Assembly (NCBI GenBank): GCA_964035545.1 | Contig: OZ037770.1 | Span: forward strand, 14,606,642-14,670,641 | Length of the DNA: 64,000 nt | Reading direction: 5' to 3' | DNA from: Bugula neritina | Lineage: Eukaryota; Bryozoa; Gymnolaemata; Cheilostomatida; Bugulidae | Shown: one piece after another, positions 57,501-64,000 of the stretch | Numbering within the stretch: the stretch's first letter is position 1 | How the letters are laid out: every line of letters starts with the position of its first letter | Position numbers and translations under genes: made by a program | Notes under the pieces: generated by a model | What the model was told of the DNA's origin: nothing | The model's input: only the letters and a program-made list of their open reading frames with translations | The model's database searches: none

Positions 57501-58413
57501 TATATTATATTTTTACTTTGTTCAACATTTAGACTCCCGTATAAAGAAATTCTCGGGGGTGTGGTAGCCATTAGCTCACAGCTCTTTGTCAAAGCTAACG
57601 GTTACAGCAATCAGTTCTTTGGTTGGGGAGGTGAAGACGACGACTTTCAGCGTAGATGTGAAAGCAAAGGTGTAAATATAGTTAGATATCCCAAGCATGT
57701 TGGCCAGTACATGATGATAAAACACAGAGGAGACTCAGGGAATGAACCAAATCCTCAAAGGTGAGTCAATTTACCATAACTGTCGGTGTAAACGCTCTTT
57801 CTGATATATCCTCAATAATCACTAATCAACCTGGTGGTGGCATTAAAGTTTAATGTTTTGACATTTTGTAATGTTAAGATTTGTTACACATGAAAATTTA
57901 ATTGCTGCTCTTTTCTATCTCCTTACGGAAATTATTCTGGGTTTCGCTGTTATTAATTCCTCATTCAGACCTAACACTTTCAGTGTTCAATTTGCCATTA
58001 AATTCTTAATGCTAATTTTTTGACAGTAGTGCGCTTAATACTGTTGAATTCCGTAGCTATATACTGAAATTAATTATCTGAAATTTGCCAGCTTTTCTTG
58101 AAAACTCAAGCTTTTGTAAATGTTTCTAACCAAAATAAAGTTTTTTTTTTACCACAAATTTTCATCATTCTGAGTATTAATTAGTTTTTCTAACTGCAAG
58201 TAAATCAAATCATGCTCTTTTAGGTTTGATTTACTGAAACGTTTTGCTGAAAGGCAGGGGGTGGATGGTTTGAACTCGCTAGCCAACGCCTACACACTTA
58301 AGTCTTTATTAACGCTTCCTCTTTACACCAGAATTAACGTTCTTCTTGACCAAACTGTAGTTATGATAGCAGAACCTAAACCCCTCCCTCCTTACCTTCG
58401 TCCACCCAAATAA
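54556..58413 (+). CDS. B4GALT-like: beta-1,4-galactosyltransferase family (GT7) enzyme, predicted beta-4-GalNAc-transferase
   Basis: Exons: 54556-54710, 55111-55294, 55757-55916, 56279-56417, 56909-57002, 57129-57319, 57533-57760, 58224-58413 (TAA). They sum to 1341 bp, giving 446 aa. A type II anchor (about residues 34-50, IFLVLLITFFISVCTF) is followed by a stem with sequons, then the family core: CPLVPNGL, GGTYTAPNCEP, AIVIPFRQREMHL, FNRAMLMNIGF, FHDVDLIP (DVD 276-278, metal site), YRCPKY, FGWGGEDDDF (337-346) and MIKHRGDSGNEPNPQRFDLL with Met369/His372 matching the other metal ligands. All four Cys of the two conserved disulfides are present. The position of B4GALT1 Tyr289 is Ile314, the residue known to favour UDP-GalNAc in invertebrate enzymes. 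The intron after exon 6 is GC-AG. A possible AATAAA lies at 58849-58854. Confidence 0.93.
56004..56070 (+). mobile_element. tRNA-like repeat (family T)
   Basis: GGTGTAGCAGTGTGTCTGCC, TGCAAGCCGGAGGTCTCGGG and TACGAATCCC: tRNA-like but with a weak D arm and no sound acceptor stem. In intron 3 of the beta-4-GalT-family gene. Confidence 0.55.
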
Positions 58414-59869
58414 CTACCGCAATTAATATTCCTATTTTACACTAACATTGTATTTTTGTCTAATCATTAAACTAAATCCTTGTTATGACGATCCCTCTTG
58501 GGCTATTTTGTTAGCTAGCAGTTACTTTCTTTATTTCTGTAGTTTTACAACAGTTTGCATAATTATATTTTTAATTTTTTTCATATGTATACTGTGCACT
58601 TTCTCCCAGGTTTTCTATACTGGCAAATAGGATCTATTGTTATGGAATCTCATACCAGTAAAAAGTTGTTTTGCATTACAAATTTTGTTTATTTTAAGCG
58701 TCAATCCTTTACTATATTCTATACATATTCATGCTATTTTATGTTCTTAAGTTACCGCAATATTTTTGCATAATGTTTACTCATTTTTATGTTTCAATCA
58801 AAGCTAATGTAATTTGCTGACTTTTCTTTCTTTTTATACTCATTTGGAAATAAATTCCATCGGTGCTATTCTAATACATTGCTTTTCACTTGCTGATTAT
58901 ATAAATAATTACTCCACAAAAAAATAAGGTAAATAGTATACATTTGCAATTTAAGTATTTGTTTTTTTTTCATAAATACAAGGAAACATCACGATTGAGG
59001 TTAGACCATCAGCTTGCTTAGTTTGTGCTTTAATTGTTTCCATAAGAAGATAGTGCCACACTCATTTGTTAAGAAATTTTGACAGAATGAAAATATCTGC
59101 AAGCATTCACATTTTTTTCATTGTTGTGAATTAAAAAAATTGTTTACATATTTTCTCTGCATATTTTCATCAGGGTTTGCAAACTATCTGCTAAAGAATT
59201 TCAAGTATTAAAGATCGTACAGGTTTCTAAATTACTCCATTGGTCTAGTTATATGGATAATCTTCAACTGGGAATGATATTAAAGCAGTTTGAGCAGTGA
59301 AATTGTAGACCAGATGGTGAGTCAGTGTCTATAGATTCGTATTTTCATATTCACTCTGCAAGTCATTTGAATACTTCACTGAAATGAATGCAATAATTTT
59401 GTAAACACTCTGCCAATCACTTATTATGCAGTAGCTGACACATATTGTTGAATTCAAAGTCACTACATAACTATATGGATATTATGCTCAATTTATAGCC
59501 TTTAAATATGTAGCTATATCGCTTTTCAAGTTATGTAACTAAATTGATTATTCTCCCACTTCATAGTTTTATTTGGCTATAATACTAGATAATTCATGTT
59601 TGCATCATTAGAATGTGGTTAGGAGACTTAGTTGCTAAGTTTTGCCTTCAGTGATCTATAATCAGGTTTTTCAATTTGTCCAATTCCACACATTAATTGC
59701 TAATTGTTGTAGTATTTTTTCATATCTTTCACTGTCTTTGAGCTCTACCCGTAGTGGAGTTGTTGCCTGCGGCAGTATATTCACTGATAGAATGGTAAGT
59801 GTTTATTCTATTCAGATATAGGCCACACTGTTGTTGACATCGTTGTCATGGTAACACACAGACAAAAGT
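58414..59869. other. spacer between beta-4-GalT-family gene and the last gene
   Basis: 3' flank of the GalT-family gene followed by AT-rich sequence. No repeat family or exon could be supported. The start context of the next gene lies near 59820-59869. Confidence 0.5.
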
Positions 59870-62800
59870 ATGAATTCTGATGAGGAGTTTGAAGAGGCAG
59901 TGGAGTATCTGTCTCAGACTAACAAAGTTTCTAAAGATCGAATTGAGAGCTCAGCAGACGTGAGAGAGGTAATCTGTGGCGTTGAGTTATGAATCTTCAT
60001 TACTTAGTCACTTTCTTATTGGCTGAATCATAAGTAGTCATTACTTAGTCATTTTCTCATTGGCTGAATCATAAATAGTCATTACTTAGTCATTTTCCCA
60101 TTGGCTGAGCCGTGAGTAGTCGTCACTCAATCATATATCAGTTATCAATAAGCCATCACTTGTAATCTACATGTAATAGCTGTTATAGTTTTATAATAGT
60201 TTTATTTCTGAAGTTAAAGGATACCAGCTGTAAGTTTATGTTTTAGAAGTTAAGAATACGCAATTTAATCCATGGCGCCATCTTTAACCACTGCAAGGAA
60301 AGTAGATTTATCCTAACCAAAGAGTATAGACAGGCAAGACGTAAACCCCCTACGACACCATCACAACAGTAAGCTACGTAATCATCACAGTACTGTATAC
60401 TACTGGTAGTAGCTGGTTATTCATCTTGCTAGGTTCTAGAATCTTCTCAGCAGTTCTCCACACTAGAGAACAATGAATACTTGTAGCGCTGTAGAAGCTG
60501 TCAATCAAGTTATTCAAGATTTAGAAAGAAGTTAGGGAATGTGTCTTCCATTTAATTAGATTAACATTACTTAATTTTAGATTATAATATAGTATAATGA
60601 TTTAATATATATTGGTATAACTACAATGTAATATTATAATTCAATACTATATTATTATAATATACAATATAAAATAATATATTATGTTATTGAACTATAA
60701 TTATATTGACCTTTTACATATCCCTTTTTATCCCTTTTCTATATAATATATCCTTTATTATTTCCCGTAGTGATTTTTAACCAGAACACTACTACTATGA
60801 TAGTCTTGTATTCCAGGGTTGCAGGGTCTTACGAGGAGACAACTACGCCATCAGCTAAGAATAATGAACAGTTGAGGAGTTATCCCCACTCAGTAGACAG
60901 AATGCCGTCCGACAGCAGACAGAGTACACCAACCTACGCCCACTCAATCAGTGCGTAGAATGTTGAATTATACTGCAAATGATTTCTTTTGTTCTTTATG
61001 CACAATAGAACCCTAAAACTATTTGCTTATAATGTCTTTTATAAATTCTGTCATGAAAACTACTGAAAGGAAACTCATCATAATAAAATAGATTCAACTA
61101 TGAATTAAATTTGTTGGAATGAAGTTTATTAATGTTTTTCTATTGTCACAAGTTATAGTTATTTAATCAAATTGAGTTACTAATTCTTGTTTAATATAAG
61201 ACTATAGATTAAAGTATTAGTATGCTTTATACTATATTACATGATGCAATTAGAATTCACTTTTATGACATCTGCTCTTTGCTAAAAGAGATAGAGATAA
61301 ATATATGGATTCGGATCTACACGCAAATTCAATTGAGGATATATTTTGGCATTTCCAGGCTCTGCTGTCTCTACGGAAGAGAGAAGGCTCCCTTGCCGGT
61401 ACTTAGACGCGGGGAAAGAAACGGAGACTGAAGACCTCTTGTCGTATGAGTACCGGGAAACTAAGAGAGAGTCTCTGAAAGCCGCGGAGAGTGCTCGGGA
61501 ATTGGTGAGAAAATCTAAAGAACGGCAGCGACAGGAACAGCGTGAAGCGCTGGCAATCCCTTAGTATGTATCTTCATAATGTACAATATATATGTGTACA
61601 TTGTGTGTGCGTGCATACGTGTGTTCGTTATGTGTGTTTGCATGTGTGTACGTGAGTAAACGTGTACGTGCGAGTGTATGTGTGTGTATATGTATCAGGT
61701 ACATGCATATGTAATGATAATGATTTGTTAAACTTGTAGCAATGAGAGTCATAGTATACAAAGAAGACCGGATTCAGTGGAACTGCAAGAGACGGTCAGC
61801 AAGAGTTCAGACTCTGACAGTGGCTCTGCTGTTGACCCAACCACTATTCAGGAGTGTGCAAAGAGGAAACGACGTCTGCATGCTCAGCTTCGACAGTCGA
61901 AAGATGACCCCAATGTGGAAAGACGACTCCAAATCTCGCGAGGATTGGTAAATCAGAGGCAAGTTGAAGCATTAGAAATAAATGAGTCTGAAATAGACTT
62001 AGATTCCAGCTTTCAGCAGGAAAAGCTGTTTGGTTTACCTCCCCCGCCCATATACAGCCCGACAAGTCATAACACGTTTTTACCAGCTTCAGTAGACGAT
62101 AGAAATTCTAAACACATTGAGACGCGAATTTCATTGTCTCCAAAGACTCTAGGCTTGAAAAAGGTACAGCGAGATTTTGGCGATGTCCCTGGACAGTTTG
62201 ACAGATCAGAAAGCGGCAATGCTGTTGATATGAGTCATGTTGGGTCACCAGTAGACCCTAGTCTATACGCTGCCAGACCAATGAAAAGTTCAATGCCTTA
62301 TTTTCACGATACTAACTTCCAGCGTGCAGACTGTGAGTCTAGGATTACAAATCTTCGTAATGTTAAGCATAGTTCCGTGGAATCTAGCAACGATTCTGCA
62401 CCAGCACATTCTCGAAATATGGCTGCCGCAACAGGTGGCACGGCATCAGGCAAATCTCAGAGGAGAGGTCCTAATTTCAAAAGTAAATTTAAATCCTTTA
62501 GAAGGTCAAAAATTTCCAAGTGTGAGATATCTTCATCGGGTGAAGAAACCCCTACTCCGAAAACAAGACGTCGAGTTCGGAGGTTTAAAAGAAATAAAAC
62601 AGAAACTAGTCGGAAAAAGGAAATGGTGAAAAGCTCACTTCCCTATTTGAAGGAAACCAGTTTGTCTGATTTCACGAAGGTTAGGTTAGTCACGTATTTA
62701 ACAACTTGCCTCACTTCCTGTTTACGTATTTTTCTCCACCATGTCTTGATCAGTTTGAAATTAACTATTTTTTGTTGTTGTTTACTTAAGGACAGTGATT

Positions 62801-64000
62801 CTAATGCTGTTCCGGCACTCGAAACAAAAAAATATCACGGAGCAACTCTGAAAGAGCAGGAAATGATAAAAATAGCTTTACAAGATCCAATCAAAACAGT
62901 TAAAGTGGAAAAGGTAGTTTTCAACTTTTTCTCTGGTCACCTGGAGTTTTAGTAAACAAATGCTTGTTAATTTAATGAGGTTATTTTGTTCATTAGTCAA
63001 GGTTTCTATTTTTTAAAAGTCTGCTCCTGCGGTTGAATTTAAAACTCTTTTTAGGATTGCATCTATTTTTGTTTCTAAGTTGAAATTTTATCAATATATT
63101 TAAATCTAATTCTCTTTCAGATTATCTATTTTTGTTTTTAAGTTTTTAATATATGTCATCAATATAGTGTTGTAACTCAAGACATGTTATTTTATGCAAC
63201 TTATATAGCCTAAAAGTTTGTCAAATTGCATATTTATTTATTTTGTGGAGCTTTTGTGTGTATTTAGAGGTGAATATTGGAAAATACCATACATTGCTTT
63301 TATTAAAAACATCATTTGGTTGTTGCAATTTGTTCTTGAATTATATATTTTATCTTTTTTAATTTTAGCTAGTGGAAGTTTCGAGAGATGTTCGAGGGAA
63401 TAAGAAAAATGCAACAGGGTCTATTGGAGAATTTAGGGCATTCAAATCTGATAGGCATATTGAGGTGTGTTCATAGCTATGACTCACTTCTACTGTAAAT
63501 ACCCTTTTTATAGCTATGCCTCATTTCTACTGTGAATACCTTATTTATAGCTATGACTCATTTCTACTGTAAATACCCTATTTATATCAATAACTTACCT
63601 CTACTGTAAATACTCTATTACTAGCTGTGACTCATTTCTACTGTAAATATCCTATTTATATCTATGACTCACTTATACTGTAAATATCATACTTATGTCA
63701 TTCCTTCGCTCAACTTGCAGTTTAGATTTGGTGTAAGAATTTGATACAAGAAGTGTTGTAAAACTCCTTACAACATAGAATAATTTCTATATAATTTAAT
63801 TGATAAAATGGCCGAATAATTTTTTTCAATTAGCTTTCAAGATTGATAGAGTAAAATCTTGCACTTGCAGAGTAGAGAGAGTAGTAGCTGCAGTGTTCAT
63901 GCAAGCTGCGAGGCTAATATGATAACCAAGCCTTCAGTCCGTCACGCCAGTATCGACAATTTGCTGCGGGCCACTCAAAGTGATTCCACAGCTCCTGGAG
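59870..64000 (+). CDS. unrecognised basic, low-complexity multi-exon protein (3' partial)
   Basis: Exons: 59870-59968, 60247-60368, 60817-60950, 61359-61563, 61740-62679, 62791-62913, 63369-63464 and 63871 to beyond 64000, all GT-AG with matching phases. At least 616 residues. It begins NSDEEFEEAVEYLSQ. A K/R-rich segment (KLRIRNLIHGAIFNHCKES) and a Ser/Pro-rich part follow, then a charged helical stretch (RESLKAAESARELVRKSKER) and a long exon with AKRKRRLHAQLRQSK, a PPPPIYSP motif and several basic clusters (FKSKFKSFRRSK, KTRRRVRRFKRNK). There is no signal peptide or membrane segment, so it is probably intracellular, perhaps cytoskeletal or nuclear. I do not recognise the family. The last ORF base is at the window edge. 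Confidence 0.72.
59990..60121. repeat. about 40-bp tandem repeat x3
   Basis: Units based on AGTCATTACTTAGTCATTTT plus CTCATTGGCTGAATCATAA, starting about 22 bp after the first donor of the last gene. Confidence 0.85.
63474..63700. repeat. about 36-bp minisatellite x6
   Basis: Units of AGCTATGACTCATTTCTACT followed by GTAAATACCCTATTTAT, starting 9 bp after the donor at 63464. Confidence 0.9.

Overview
The window comes from an animal nuclear genome. It shows spliceosomal multi-exon genes with GT-AG introns (plus two GC-AG introns), AT-rich introns and spacers, and many micro- and minisatellites. It also carries tRNA-derived SINEs, one with a perfect 15-bp target-site duplication, and a MITE-like family with terminal inverted repeats. 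No bacterial operons or phage genes are seen. Domain content and repeat style suggest an invertebrate, possibly a lophotrochozoan, but the species cannot be fixed from sequence alone.

Layout: GT-1 (+, 5' end missing, 1112-4509); GT-2 (-, 7625-12734); GT-3 (+, 14466-20328); an NHL/sushi single-pass membrane protein (+, 21866-27607); GT-4 (+, 30533-43304); GT-5 (+, 45438-52449); a beta-1,4-galactosyltransferase-family gene (+, 54556-58413); and an unrecognised basic, low-complexity gene running off the right edge (+, 59870 to 64000). All exon models were built by hand from splice sites and reading phase. For every complete gene the summed exon length is a multiple of three.

The main system is a tandem array of five paralogous genes that I read as type II Golgi-type glycosyltransferases of a poorly described GT-A-like family. 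The complete members have a one-exon membrane anchor, a fast-diverging stem, and a catalytic part on five exons of 146, 142, 141, 102 bp and a variable last exon, with identical splice phases. Conserved marks are NGDI, S-L-[ST]-R-[YH], S-H-D-[TS]-H-[VI]-F-R, P-I-N-M-W-G-A-[ED]-N and [VT]-R-N-P...H-x-H-C...H-G-P. These parallel the N-x-D-I / A-L-S-R / S-Q-D-x-W-I-F / C-D-N / N-P...H-x-H signature of microbial GT-A enzymes. The array lies beside a beta-4-GalT-family gene whose specificity residue (Ile in place of the Tyr289 of vertebrate B4GALT1) predicts GalNAc transfer. The region therefore looks like a glycan-diversification cluster.

Structural surprises include: near identity of one short exon plus flanking intron between two inverted paralogues (gene conversion); presence or absence of one stem intron among paralogues; a minisatellite that multiplies a consensus 5' splice site about 18 times; an 11-bp minisatellite of about 850 bp that is open in all three minus-strand frames; a perfect 76-bp palindrome; and a 111-bp stop-free, in-frame intron.
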